A stretch of 23,960 bases of DNA from WTJX01 sp045106295 (GCA_045106295.1 JBGCEI010000180.1:1-23960), one strand, 5' to 3'; shown: positions 7,739-16,210, counted from the stretch's first letter. Notes: generated by a model not told the origin, from the letters alone. Numbers and translations: made by a program.

Positions 7739-10700
7739 CTAAAAAGCCCTTCCAAACCCAAATACCCAACGAGATTTGAATTCATCTTTTACGCCACTTA
7801 CGTAGAATGGTATATCTACTCTCAATGTCAATGGGGTAATATCTAAATGAGGACCAAATTTAATCGTAATTGCTGTTCCAACCCCAAGATTACCACGTAA
7901 CTGGTCAAATAGTTCATCGTCATTCCTGTTTTTATAAGTCAATGCTCCCACATCTCCAAAGAGGTACGTATCTAGGTGTAAATAATTTTTCAATCGTTTA
8001 CTCTTCACGCTAAACCATTCATCAAATTCTAACTCTGCACTAAACGATGCCCCAGAAGTACCATAAAACACAGCTGAATCCTTATTGGTTAAACCAATTC
8101 CTGCATATCCTCTTAGATTCAGTCCACCTCCCATTTGCAAATTCATTCCTTGATCAAAATCAGTCCATTCTGTAGAAACTAAACCTGTTGCTCTTGTAAA
8201 TTTAGAATCGTACAGTTGCTCTGGATTAGCTCCTGCTAGGTACAAAGCAGATTCAAGAGGAGCATTTCGTTGTCCCAAACGACCAAATAAGCGAGTCCGT
8301 AACCAAATTTTTCCTAAGCGGTTATTATTCACAGACTCTAACTCTTGAAAACCATAATTCGCCTCCCCATTAGACGACCTATTATGAAAATCAATGCGTC
8401 CATTACTTTTCCCGTATGTATAATAACGTTCTATCCCAAAAGTCACCCAATTATTCGATTGATCTACATTCCATAGCGAAGGATAAAGCAAATATTCTCT
8501 AAATTCTTCATTCGCTCTATTCATAAACGTCATGGTACCATACACACGAGTAAACTCTGGCTGACGAGGGTCTTGTCGTCTAAATATTTTCTCAAACCCA
8601 TACTTATAATGAAACAAGCCTGCATTGTACTGAATATCCGTATTGAAATACATCTGATCCCATAGCTTGTACAAAGACGTTCTGTTGTGTAATTCCAACC
8701 CAATGGGTTGATTGTCCTTTTTAATAGCCGATGGCACACCGTCTTGTCCTACTCTACTATTCCACCACACAGTGTACGAAAGCTTACTCAACTCCTTCAT
8801 GTAATTCGTATTTCCATGAACTCCCAATTGAATTCCATCATAACTATTGTACCATACATCTGGTCTAATCTTATGTTGTTTCTTATCCCATTTAGGATAA
8901 TTCTTCACATGGTCATCAAAAGATACTTTCGTATTCCCTTTCCATCTATTATCCGTCTTATTGATGTCAGCTAGCTGTCCTTTTGGGTCAATACTCACCT
9001 GATCTATTGGATCTTCCAACTGAATAGTTACTATATAAGTAGGGTTTAACGTATTATCCCACCCATACCACTGAGGCAATACAGTCGCATCCGTTTTCTT
9101 CACAAACCACGTATTCGGTATGTGATACTCATACTCCTTTCCTTCTTTATCCGTCACTGTAAAATCAATCGGCATCTGCATAGCCTCCTTACGCTTGAAC
9201 TCAACCGTGTATTCATTAGCAACACCTGTCTTTTTCACTTTACCAATTCCATAATCTATTTTCTTGGTCGTTTCCATCCATTGATCAAAAAACCAATTCA
9301 AATCCGTTTTGGTGTAATCAACTATTGCCTGTCTAAAATCTTCAGGGTACGGATGTGCACACTTCCATCTGTTCACATAAAACTGCATGGCTTTTAGAAA
9401 CAACTCTTCACCCAACACATAGCGTAAATTCTCCAGCATAACCGCCGTTTTGTAATACACCAAACCATAGCCTCCACCATGCCTTACAGCTCCTCTAAAA
9501 CCAGAAGAATGTGTATTCAATTGATGATCATAACCTTGTAAGGCATATTTCAAATACCCATAATACATACGCCCATACCGATAATCTACCGTATCTATTC
9601 GCTTATTAATCCACCGTGTTTTGGCCGTTTCCTTATTACCTCTTTCCCCTGTAACACGCTCCATACTCCATACCGTCAAATACTGCGTAAACCCCTCGTC
9701 CATAAACGCCCTGTACGTCTCATTAGACCCAACCATTCCATAAAACCACATATGCCCCACCTCATGCGCCAACAATCCTTGGTGTTTAGGGTAAGTGCCT
9801 CCATCTAATGTAATCATAGAATACTCCATCCCTGAACCAGCATCCGCTACAATTATTTTAGGCCAAATATATTCAGTGAAATCACGGTCATAGGTTTCAA
9901 TCACCTTTTTCGTAAACTCTGCAGATTCTTGCCATTTCGAAGCATGCGATTCCTGTGCTAATGCGATAACCTGTATTCCGTTCCATTTCAACTCTTCTAT
10001 CCTGTAAGTAGGGTCAGCCGTAAACACAGCATTATGTACATTCTCTGCATGATACTTCCACGTTTTTGTTTCCCCACCCTTACGGGCAATCAACGCAGAT
10101 GCCGGAGAACCGTATAGCTTATTTTTAAAATTGGAGAGTTGTAGCTTTTCCCATAACGTATCTGGCAATACTTCTTTCTTATTCAATAGATTCCCTGTTG
10201 CCTCTACAATGTATTCCTGAGGAAAAGTCAGTTCTAAATCAAACGTTCCAAAATTATTGTAAAACTCCTTATCTAAATGCTGATCCGTGGTCCAGCCAAA
10301 CTTACGGTCATAAACCGCTACTGCAGGATACCAATGCACCCCATTAAAATGTTTGTACTCACCAGCCTTATTTACTTTCAGCCTACTTCTAAGGCTCCCC
10401 CTTTTTAATTGCGTATCAAAACCCATAGTTACCACAGCAGAATCGCCTGGAAGAATAGGATCAGCTAAAGGAACTTTAACCACCGAAAAATCATGAATAA
10501 TCTCCACTGCTTTTCCATCCACCTTTATATCATACATTGTCGTATTCGACCCTTTAGCTTCCTCTTTGGTAAAAGAAACAGTTCGCTCATTGTTCTCATA
10601 GATGTTGTGCATATGAGAACCTGGCTGAAAAGAATTTTGATACAAATGAAAAAACAACTCATTCAGCGTATCTGGAGAATTATTCCAATACACCAACTCA

Positions 10701-10927
10701 TAAGAACTACACCGAATTACATCATTCGTATCATCTATGAATGCTTTCATAGAATAATGCACGTCTTGCTGCCAGTAATCTGCTGACGGCTTTTTATTCT
10801 TCCAGTAATACGGATTCCCATCTGAACGATAGGTATTCGGTAATTGATTTGGGTTATAGGATTGTGCTACTGAGAAAGTAGTCATCAATAATATGAGAAT
10901 AGTAAATGCAGGGTAAAGATGCTTCAT
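7739..10927 (-). CDS. Secreted M1-family metallopeptidase with C-terminal Omp85-like beta-barrel
   Basis: The start is set at ATG 10927 (1062 aa); the longer frame from TTG 10960 begins inside the promoter -7 box. Numbering is from this ATG. A signal peptide (1 to about 22, hydrophobic core TILILLMTTF, ending FSVAQ) precedes a gluzincin domain. The zinc site is HEVGH (388-392) followed by Glu411 in MDEGF, the spacing HExxH-18-E of family M1. A GSGMEYSMI segment upstream stands in the place of the exopeptidase GAMEN motif. From about 692 to the end the sequence alternates as outer-membrane strands, contains GLNLRGY (LRGY at 938-941), a LFGDVGAL strand and a final strand closing FGFGRAF, all like Omp85/BamA barrels. 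The likely layout is a peptidase domain attached to a 16-strand barrel in the outer membrane. Substrate is unknown. It converges with murA. Confidence 0.88.
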   Translation of the reverse strand: MKHLYPAFTILILLMTTFSVAQSYNPNQLPNTYRSDGNPYYWKNKKPSADYWQQDVHYSMKAFIDDTNDVIRCSSYELVYWNNSPDTLNELFFHLYQNSFQPGSHMHNIYENNERTVSFTKEEAKGSNTTMYDIKVDGKAVEIIHDFSVVKVPLADPILPGDSAVVTMGFDTQLKRGSLRSRLKVNKAGEYKHFNGVHWYPAVAVYDRKFGWTTDQHLDKEFYNNFGTFDLELTFPQEYIVEATGNLLNKKEVLPDTLWEKLQLSNFKNKLYGSPASALIARKGGETKTWKYHAENVHNAVFTADPTYRIEELKWNGIQVIALAQESHASKWQESAEFTKKVIETYDRDFTEYIWPKIIVADAGSGMEYSMITLDGGTYPKHQGLLAHEVGHMWFYGMVGSNETYRAFMDEGFTQYLTVWSMERVTGERGNKETAKTRWINKRIDTVDYRYGRMYYGYLKYALQGYDHQLNTHSSGFRGAVRHGGGYGLVYYKTAVMLENLRYVLGEELFLKAMQFYVNRWKCAHPYPEDFRQAIVDYTKTDLNWFFDQWMETTKKIDYGIGKVKKTGVANEYTVEFKRKEAMQMPIDFTVTDKEGKEYEYHIPNTWFVKKTDATVLPQWYGWDNTLNPTYIVTIQLEDPIDQVSIDPKGQLADINKTDNRWKGNTKVSFDDHVKNYPKWDKKQHKIRPDVWYNSYDGIQLGVHGNTNYMKELSKLSYTVWWNSRVGQDGVPSAIKKDNQPIGLELHNRTSLYKLWDQMYFNTDIQYNAGLFHYKYGFEKIFRRQDPRQPEFTRVYGTMTFMNRANEEFREYLLYPSLWNVDQSNNWVTFGIERYYTYGKSNGRIDFHNRSSNGEANYGFQELESVNNNRLGKIWLRTRLFGRLGQRNAPLESALYLAGANPEQLYDSKFTRATGLVSTEWTDFDQGMNLQMGGGLNLRGYAGIGLTNKDSAVFYGTSGASFSAELEFDEWFSVKSKRLKNYLHLDTYLFGDVGALTYKNRNDDELFDQLRGNLGVGTAITIKFGPHLDITPLTLRVDIPFYVSGVKDEFKSRWVFGFGRAF

Positions 10928-10957
10928 TAAACTTTTTATGGCGTAGTAATATACTTT

Positions 10958-10965
10958 CAAAGTTA
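10958..10965 (-). promoter_or_regulatory. -7 box of the M1 peptidase gene
   Basis: Minus strand TAACTTTG matches TAnnTTTG. It lies 30 nt upstream of the ATG at 10927. Its TTG (10958-10960) is in frame with the gene and would otherwise be taken as a start. No TTG is visible at the -33 spacing. Confidence 0.6.
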
Positions 10966-11043
10966 CTTACTTTTTAATTTCTCAGTACTTTTTACAAAAA
11001 GAAAGCTGTAAATTATGGGGTTAAATCCCGAAAACAATAAGGC

Positions 11044-11781
11044 ATGAAAATAATACAATCCCTAAAAATAGAAAATCATAAAATTAAAATACTATTCATC
11101 TGTTTTTGTCTACTTACAAACTTAAATTCCAAAGGTGACAATTTTTACTTGAGTACCAATATAGGGATAGCTACTCCTTTTGGGGATTTATTAAAAAAAA
11201 GCATTAATCATGAACAGTCAGATTACATATTTCTCTTCAATGAATACATAAGTTTAAAATTAGGTGCTCAACTCAACAATAATTTTGATTTTGGAATAAG
11301 CTATTATCGCAATTTTTTTGGAAGAAACATCCTATTATCTTGTCCTAACAATAATTGCACTTCTTTTTTCAATAACTCAAGTCCTTCAGATTATGGTGTA
11401 AGCTTTCATTCTATGAATCTATTTTTAGGAAAAAAAACAATGTTAAATAAAAAAATAGAAGCTAATCTTGGAGGAACATTTGGTTATCTTAGTTTAGATA
11501 AAAGCAGTATTGAAAGCCGAGATGGAATAATTAGGTCTGAAAAAGCTAACACATTTAACCTTGGGGTTGAAGGAAATATTCGACGAAATTTTGGAAAGAA
11601 CTTTTATTTAGGAATAAAGACAGCGGTCAACTACGCCCCTCTTAAGTATAAGTCCACTTATTATGAACCTACTGGCACATCTCGTCAATTCACATCAAAA
11701 GTAAATGCCTTTTGGTATTCACTAGGGTTCACTATTGGAATAAAATTCTTATACTTCAATAAAACAGCTGACCATAACTAG
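11044..11781 (+). CDS. Hypothetical exported protein, probable small outer-membrane beta-barrel
   Basis: A 245-aa protein I cannot name. The N-terminus has a basic start and a hydrophobic stretch (ILFICFCLLTNL, about 16-27) that looks like a signal peptide. The rest has repeated amphipathic strands with Gly and aromatic residues (FYLSTNIGIATPFGDLL, LKLGAQLNNNFDFGISYYRNFF, GIKTAVNYAPLKY, AFWYSLGFTIGIKFLYF), as in the broad Bacteroidota group of outer-membrane beta-barrel proteins (OmpA_membrane/PorT-like folds). Two Cys (LSCPNNNC) may form a loop disulfide. It is visibly more AT-rich and richer in Asn, Lys and Phe than its neighbours. It is divergent from the M1 gene and 40 nt ahead of recQ, so it could share a transcript with recQ. 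Fold call is moderate; function unknown. Confidence 0.7.
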   Translation: MKIIQSLKIENHKIKILFICFCLLTNLNSKGDNFYLSTNIGIATPFGDLLKKSINHEQSDYIFLFNEYISLKLGAQLNNNFDFGISYYRNFFGRNILLSCPNNNCTSFFNNSSPSDYGVSFHSMNLFLGKKTMLNKKIEANLGGTFGYLSLDKSSIESRDGIIRSEKANTFNLGVEGNIRRNFGKNFYLGIKTAVNYAPLKYKSTYYEPTGTSRQFTSKVNAFWYSLGFTIGIKFLYFNKTADHN

Positions 11782-11821
11782 AAAACTATTAGATTATAAT
11801 TTATTAGTAGAATAAGCATAC

Positions 11822-13738
11822 TTGTCAGCAACTATCCACCATATTCTCAAAACGTATTGGAAGTACGATTCATTTAGACCTCAGCAAGAAGAGATTATTT
11901 CTGCTGTTTTAAATGGTAAAGATACTCTCGCGCTATTGCCCACAGGCGGAGGAAAATCTATTTGTTTTCAAGTACCTGCTTTGGCAAGAGAGGGAATCTG
12001 TTTGGTGATCTCTCCTCTCATTGCTTTAATGAAGGACCAAGTGGCTAATTTACGCTTACGAGGCATTCCTGCAGAAGCCATCTACACGGGGAAACACCCA
12101 AAAGAAATTGATGTTATCTTAGATAATTGCATCTACGGAGATATTAAGTTTTTATATCTTTCACCAGAGCGATTACAATCGAATTTATTTTTAGAACGAG
12201 TTCAAAAAATGAAGGTGAACTTGATTGCGGTAGATGAAGCACATTGTATCTCTCAATGGGGACATGAGTTTAGGCCTGCTTACGTAGATATTCATCAATT
12301 AAAAGAAGTATTCCCACACATTCCTACCATTGCTTTAACGGCTAGCGCAACCAATAAAGTACGAGCTGATATTATAGAAAAGCTTCATTTGGTGAACCCA
12401 AAAGTAGTTGTTCAATCGTTTGCTCGTAAAAACTTATCTTATTCTTGTTTTAAAACAGAAAACAAAGAAGAGAAGCTATTACAGATCATTTCTAATGTAG
12501 CTGGAAGTGGCATTGTATACGTCAATTCCAGAAAGAGAACTATGGAAGTAAGTAAGCTACTTCTCCAACGAGGAATAAGCAGCGACTTTTATCATGGTGG
12601 CTTATCTACAGAAGCTAGAAATAAAAAACAAGACAGTTGGATCGCTAATTCAACTCGAATAATGGTATGTACCAATGCGTTTGGTATGGGAATAGACAAA
12701 CCAGATGTACGATCAGTTGTCCATTGGGAGCCTCCACTTTCTTTAGAAGCATACTACCAAGAAGCCGGTAGAGCTGGAAGGGATGAAAACAAAGCATATG
12801 CTGTCTTACTCTATTACGACGAAGATTTAGATAAACTCACCAAACAGGTAGAAGAACACTACCCAGATACTGATTTCATTAAAAAAGTCTACCAATGTTT
12901 GGCAAACTACTACAAAATAGCGGTTGGAGGTAGTAAAATGATGAGCAGGGATTTTGTAATAGATGATTTCACAAAAACATTTAACTTAAAAAGACGTGAA
13001 ACACATCATGCCATTATGCGACTCCAATCGGAAGGCTACCTATTGATGAATGCTGGTTTCCATGAACCTTCAAAAATCACCTGCCAAATAGTAAGTGATG
13101 AACTGTACAAATTCGAAGTGGCCAATGAATCGTTTGAATCGGTAATTAAGGGATTATTACGTTTGTTTGGAGGTGAAATATTTAACCATTACCTACCTCT
13201 CCATGAAGAACGTTTAGCAAAACTATTAGGTGACCACGGTACTAATCAGGTGATTAAGAAATTACAGTATTTACATAAAGCAAATATATTAGGGTATTAC
13301 CCAAGAAAAACGAAGCCTCAATTGATTTTCTTAAAAGGAAGAATAGATGTAAATGAACTCAGTGTGGGCGAAAAGGCATGGCACCAGTTAAAAGAGACTG
13401 AAACGAAAAAACTAGATGCCATGAAAAAATACATAGAGACAACTAGGTGTCGTTCGTTAACGATCCAGTATTATTTCGATGAAGATTCTGATCTGGAATG
13501 TGGCGTATGTGATACTTGTTTAGCAAAAAAACAAGGAAGTAAATTATCTCTTGACGAAAAAGAGCTCAGCCAACTTATTCTAACACTGATAGAGGAGAGC
13601 CAATCTATTTCTATTGCTGATTTAGTTATTAAGCTAAAAGAAAAAGCCACCAAAAATGAAGTAATTGATGGTGTACAACAGCTTTTGAAAAGGGAAATAA
13701 TCTCACATGATGACAATCAATTGTTAAAGTTGAAGTAA
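11822..13738 (+). CDS. RecQ-family ATP-dependent DNA helicase (atypical domain order)
   Basis: A 3'-5' SF2 helicase that unwinds recombination and replication intermediates. Motif 0 FRPQQEEII (18-26), Walker A LLPTGGGKS (38-46), DEAH (138-141), the RecQ loop after it (HCISQWGHEFRPAY), TASAT (173-177), and motifs V-VI AFGMGIDKPDVR...QEAGRAGRD (286-321) are all intact. The four zinc Cys are C543, C560, C563 and C566. In E. coli RecQ this cluster follows the second RecA lobe directly; here about 200 residues with winged-helix-like character separate them, and only a short helical tail follows. There is no recognisable HRDC domain. At 638 aa it fits the shorter Bacteroidota RecQ group rather than the standard 700+ aa RecQ, so I withhold the symbol. 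The start is TTG: an in-frame stop lies 6 nt upstream and the next Met is at residue 70, inside the helicase core. Confidence 0.93.
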   Translation: MSATIHHILKTYWKYDSFRPQQEEIISAVLNGKDTLALLPTGGGKSICFQVPALAREGICLVISPLIALMKDQVANLRLRGIPAEAIYTGKHPKEIDVILDNCIYGDIKFLYLSPERLQSNLFLERVQKMKVNLIAVDEAHCISQWGHEFRPAYVDIHQLKEVFPHIPTIALTASATNKVRADIIEKLHLVNPKVVVQSFARKNLSYSCFKTENKEEKLLQIISNVAGSGIVYVNSRKRTMEVSKLLLQRGISSDFYHGGLSTEARNKKQDSWIANSTRIMVCTNAFGMGIDKPDVRSVVHWEPPLSLEAYYQEAGRAGRDENKAYAVLLYYDEDLDKLTKQVEEHYPDTDFIKKVYQCLANYYKIAVGGSKMMSRDFVIDDFTKTFNLKRRETHHAIMRLQSEGYLLMNAGFHEPSKITCQIVSDELYKFEVANESFESVIKGLLRLFGGEIFNHYLPLHEERLAKLLGDHGTNQVIKKLQYLHKANILGYYPRKTKPQLIFLKGRIDVNELSVGEKAWHQLKETETKKLDAMKKYIETTRCRSLTIQYYFDEDSDLECGVCDTCLAKKQGSKLSLDEKELSQLILTLIEESQSISIADLVIKLKEKATKNEVIDGVQQLLKREIISHDDNQLLKLK

Positions 13739-13830
13739 TTGGTTTAGTATACAGAAACTTCAAATCCTAAAAAACCATACCTCCCGTCAGGCACGGAAAA
13801 CCCCAAAACTTTCTATCCAAAACTCTAGCG

Positions 13831-13862
13831 TTTGAAATCCGATTTTTAAACCACTACCTTTG
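13831..13862 (+). promoter_or_regulatory. Promoter of the SulP transporter gene
   Basis: TTTG (13831-13834), a 20-bp spacer and TACCTTTG (13855-13862) match the Bacteroidota promoter consensus. The -7 box ends 21 nt before the ATG at 13884. The TTG at 13860-13862 belongs to this box, which is why it should not be read as the start codon. Confidence 0.8.
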
Positions 13863-13883
13863 CGCCTTCAATTTTTTAGCTTT

Positions 13884-15524
13884 ATGACTGCTTGGATCAA
13901 GAAAATCACCCCAAATTTCAAAGACGATACATTTGCTGGACTTACAGTATCATTAGCCATGATTCCAGAAGTGGTGGCTTTTGCCTTTGTCGCACAAATA
14001 GATCCATTAGTTGCTCTTTCTGGTGCTTTCATAATTGGATTACTTACAGCAGTTTTAGGTGGTAGACCAGGTTTAATATCTGGTGCAGCGGGTGCTGTAG
14101 CAGTTATTTTTGTACATATGATTTCCGAAGGTCATGCCAAAGGAATGCTTTTCGATACTCCCATAGAAAACATGGGGTACTTTTATTTATTAGCCGCCGT
14201 AGTACTCATGGGTGTTATCCAAATATTAGCAGGAGTATTCAAATTAGGAAAATTTGTCCGGCTAATTCCTCATCCAGTAATGATGGGATTTGTGAATGGT
14301 TTAGCTATTGTGATCTTCATAGCGCAGGTGAAAATGTTTTCACACAAGCAGCTAAGCGTATCTGCTGAAGGAGTAAAACAATACCTCAACATTCCTATGG
14401 CAGGAATGGAATTATACATTATGCTTGCGTTGGTTTTATTAACAATGGGAATCATCTGGGGTTTACCAAAAATCACTAAAAAAGTACCCGCTGCATTAAC
14501 AGCAATCTTAGTAACTACGGCTGTTGTAATCCTAAGTGGTATGGATGTAAGTACTGTAGGTTCGTACATTAGAGAAGGTGGAGGAGATGGTCTATCGGGT
14601 AAATTCCCAACACCTAATATGGAGTTGTGGCAAAACCTCCCGTTTAACATGGATACTTTACTTTTTATTCTTCCTTATGCTTTCTTAGCTGCTTCTGTTG
14701 GGTTGATAGAATCGTTAATGACTATGAACCTAGTAGATGAACTAACTGAAACGAAAGGTAATGGAAATCGTGAATGTGTAGCACAAGGAATTGGAAACAT
14801 CACTAGTGGTTTATTTGGTGGAACTGGTGGTTGTGGAATGATAGGGCAAACGGTTATTAACCTAAACTCTAGAGGTAGAGGTAGACTTTCAGGAGTCGTA
14901 ATGGCACTGGCTTTACTTACTTTTATTCTCTTTGCTGATAAATACATCGAGCAAGTTCCTATTGCAGCATTAGTAGGTGTTATGTTTATGATGGTAATCG
15001 AAACATTCGCATGGTCTAGTTTTAGAATATTACGTAAAATACCTGTATCAGATGCGTTTGTATTGATTATAGTTTCTGTAGTAACTGTATTTTTCGATTT
15101 AGCAATTGCCGTATTTATTGGTGTAATCGTTTCTGCACTCGTATTTGCCTGGGAAAATGCGAAACGAATTAGAGCTAGAAAATCAGTAAAAGAAGATGGA
15201 ACGAAAGTATATGAAATATGGGGGCCTTTATTTTTTGGGTCGATACAAGACTTTAACAGCAAATTTGACGTTTCTAATGACCCCGATAAGGTAGAAATAG
15301 ATTTTATTGAATCTAAAATATCCGATCATTCTGCTATTGAGGCAATAGAAAGTCTAGTAAAAAAATACCAAAGTGAAGGAAAAGATATTATACTTACTCA
15401 CCTTAGTCCTGACTCTAGAAATTTATTATTGAAGTCTAACCTGACTAATAAAAGTTTTATCAGAGTTGGAGGAGAAGACCCCCGTTATTATGTAATGACC
15501 GATAAATCGTTGTTAGAAGACTAA
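13884..15524 (+). CDS. SulP/SLC26-family inorganic anion transporter with STAS domain
   Basis: An inner-membrane anion transporter (family substrates: sulfate, bicarbonate, chloride, dicarboxylates). The 546-aa protein begins MTAWIKKITPNF, then DDTFAGLTVSLAMIPEVVAFAFVA, the family's signature first helix region. About 10-12 more hydrophobic helices follow to about residue 430, including the GAAGAVAVIF segment and GLFGGTGGCGMIGQTVIN, the SulP consensus near the eighth to ninth helices. From about 460 comes a cytoplasmic STAS domain (WGPLFFGSIQDF ... VEIDFIESKISDHSAIEAI). The start is ATG 13884; an in-frame TTG at 13860 lies in the promoter. It is monocistronic and ends 2 nt from the stop of the convergent TPM gene. 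The substrate cannot be decided from sequence; BicA-like bicarbonate uptake is one possibility. Confidence 0.92.
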   Translation: MTAWIKKITPNFKDDTFAGLTVSLAMIPEVVAFAFVAQIDPLVALSGAFIIGLLTAVLGGRPGLISGAAGAVAVIFVHMISEGHAKGMLFDTPIENMGYFYLLAAVVLMGVIQILAGVFKLGKFVRLIPHPVMMGFVNGLAIVIFIAQVKMFSHKQLSVSAEGVKQYLNIPMAGMELYIMLALVLLTMGIIWGLPKITKKVPAALTAILVTTAVVILSGMDVSTVGSYIREGGGDGLSGKFPTPNMELWQNLPFNMDTLLFILPYAFLAASVGLIESLMTMNLVDELTETKGNGNRECVAQGIGNITSGLFGGTGGCGMIGQTVINLNSRGRGRLSGVVMALALLTFILFADKYIEQVPIAALVGVMFMMVIETFAWSSFRILRKIPVSDAFVLIIVSVVTVFFDLAIAVFIGVIVSALVFAWENAKRIRARKSVKEDGTKVYEIWGPLFFGSIQDFNSKFDVSNDPDKVEIDFIESKISDHSAIEAIESLVKKYQSEGKDIILTHLSPDSRNLLLKSNLTNKSFIRVGGEDPRYYVMTDKSLLED

Positions 15525-15526
15525 GA

Positions 15527-16168
15527 TTACTCTCTAATCCTCACATCATTAGGCAACTCATTCGTATCGTCCGAACGAATGGTAAAAGTATGTTTCAATA
15601 ACAATTCTTTACAAGAATGAATGGCCTCAACAATGCCTTGAGTAGTATTTTTCTTTTTTATGGACAAAGATAATTTTTCTACCATACCCGTCCATTCTTC
15701 AGGTTTTACTTTTTCATTGATCCCTTTATCTCCTAAAATAACGGCTTGGTGTTCCAACTGAGAAATAAAAATAAGTACACCTGTTCGTTCTCTGGTAGCA
15801 AATACTTCTTCTTCTAAAAATGCTGCTTCTGCTCTGGTAATCACATGTTTTAATAACCTTTCCTGTGGAACAAAGAACCGAATCATACTCGGAAATACGA
15901 TCGTAATAACATAGGAAAATAAGATAGCTGCTAAAATAAATAGCGATGACCAAAGCGGCGTAATATGTGCTGGTAGCTTCCATAAAAAGGATAATACACC
16001 CAATAGAATACAAGATAATACTGCTGACAATGTAGCTAAATAATAACGTACTTCTTGATATTCATCACTTTTAGAAACAATGTAAGGTACAATTTCTCCT
16101 GAAGAAACTTCTTCCAATTCTTCTACTGCTGTTACTATTCGTTTCTTTTCTTCTTCTGTAAAATTCAT
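15527..16168 (-). CDS. TPM-domain membrane protein (short form)
   Basis: A 213-aa protein of the TPM (TLP18.3/Psb32/MOLO-1) domain family. Its function in bacteria is not settled. The N-terminus (EEKKRIVTAVEELEEVSSGEIVPYIV) and the later stretch (TRERTGVLIFISQLEHQAVILGDKGI, about 130-155) are both parts of the TPM fold, and they are separated by two membrane helices at about 43-63 and 70-92. A TPM domain split by a membrane hairpin is the usual form for the short partner in Bacteroidota TPM pairs. It is downstream of the longer TPM gene (90 nt gap, which holds repeat DNA) and convergent with sulP with only 2 nt between the stops. Likely acts in the inner membrane with the long TPM protein and LemA, by association only. 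Confidence 0.85.
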   Translation of the reverse strand: MNFTEEEKKRIVTAVEELEEVSSGEIVPYIVSKSDEYQEVRYYLATLSAVLSCILLGVLSFLWKLPAHITPLWSSLFILAAILFSYVITIVFPSMIRFFVPQERLLKHVITRAEAAFLEEEVFATRERTGVLIFISQLEHQAVILGDKGINEKVKPEEWTGMVEKLSLSIKKKNTTQGIVEAIHSCKELLLKHTFTIRSDDTNELPNDVRIRE

Positions 16169-16170
16169 GA

Positions 16171-16210
16171 TTAAGATCTTTAGATTTTTAAGATTATGAG
16201 ACTTTAAGAC
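16171..16210 (+). repeat. Dispersed AGAYT-word repeat, copy between the TPM genes
   Basis: The run contains TAAGATCTT, TAGATTTTT, AAGATTATGAGACTTTAAGA and so on: repeated 7-8-nt words ending AGAYT. Bases 16190-16209 match 17914-17933 at 19 of 20 positions. It fills most of the 90-nt gap between the two TPM genes. Confidence 0.7.

Noticed and set aside
9122..9397. 91-codon plus-strand frame inside the M1 peptidase gene
   Set aside because: Opposite to a conserved region of the peptidase gene; no motif.
11018..11031. GGGG-TTAA-ATCCC mini-hairpin upstream of the orphan barrel gene
   Set aside because: Four or five pairs only, with mismatch; expected by chance.
14270..14650. 126-codon minus-strand frame inside sulP
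   Set aside because: Same reason: a shadow of the transporter gene, with no start context or family resemblance.
14675..15262. 195-codon open frame on the minus strand inside sulP
   Set aside because: It lies wholly opposite the well-supported SulP membrane domain, has no recognisable motif and a composition expected from the complement of hydrophobic codons.
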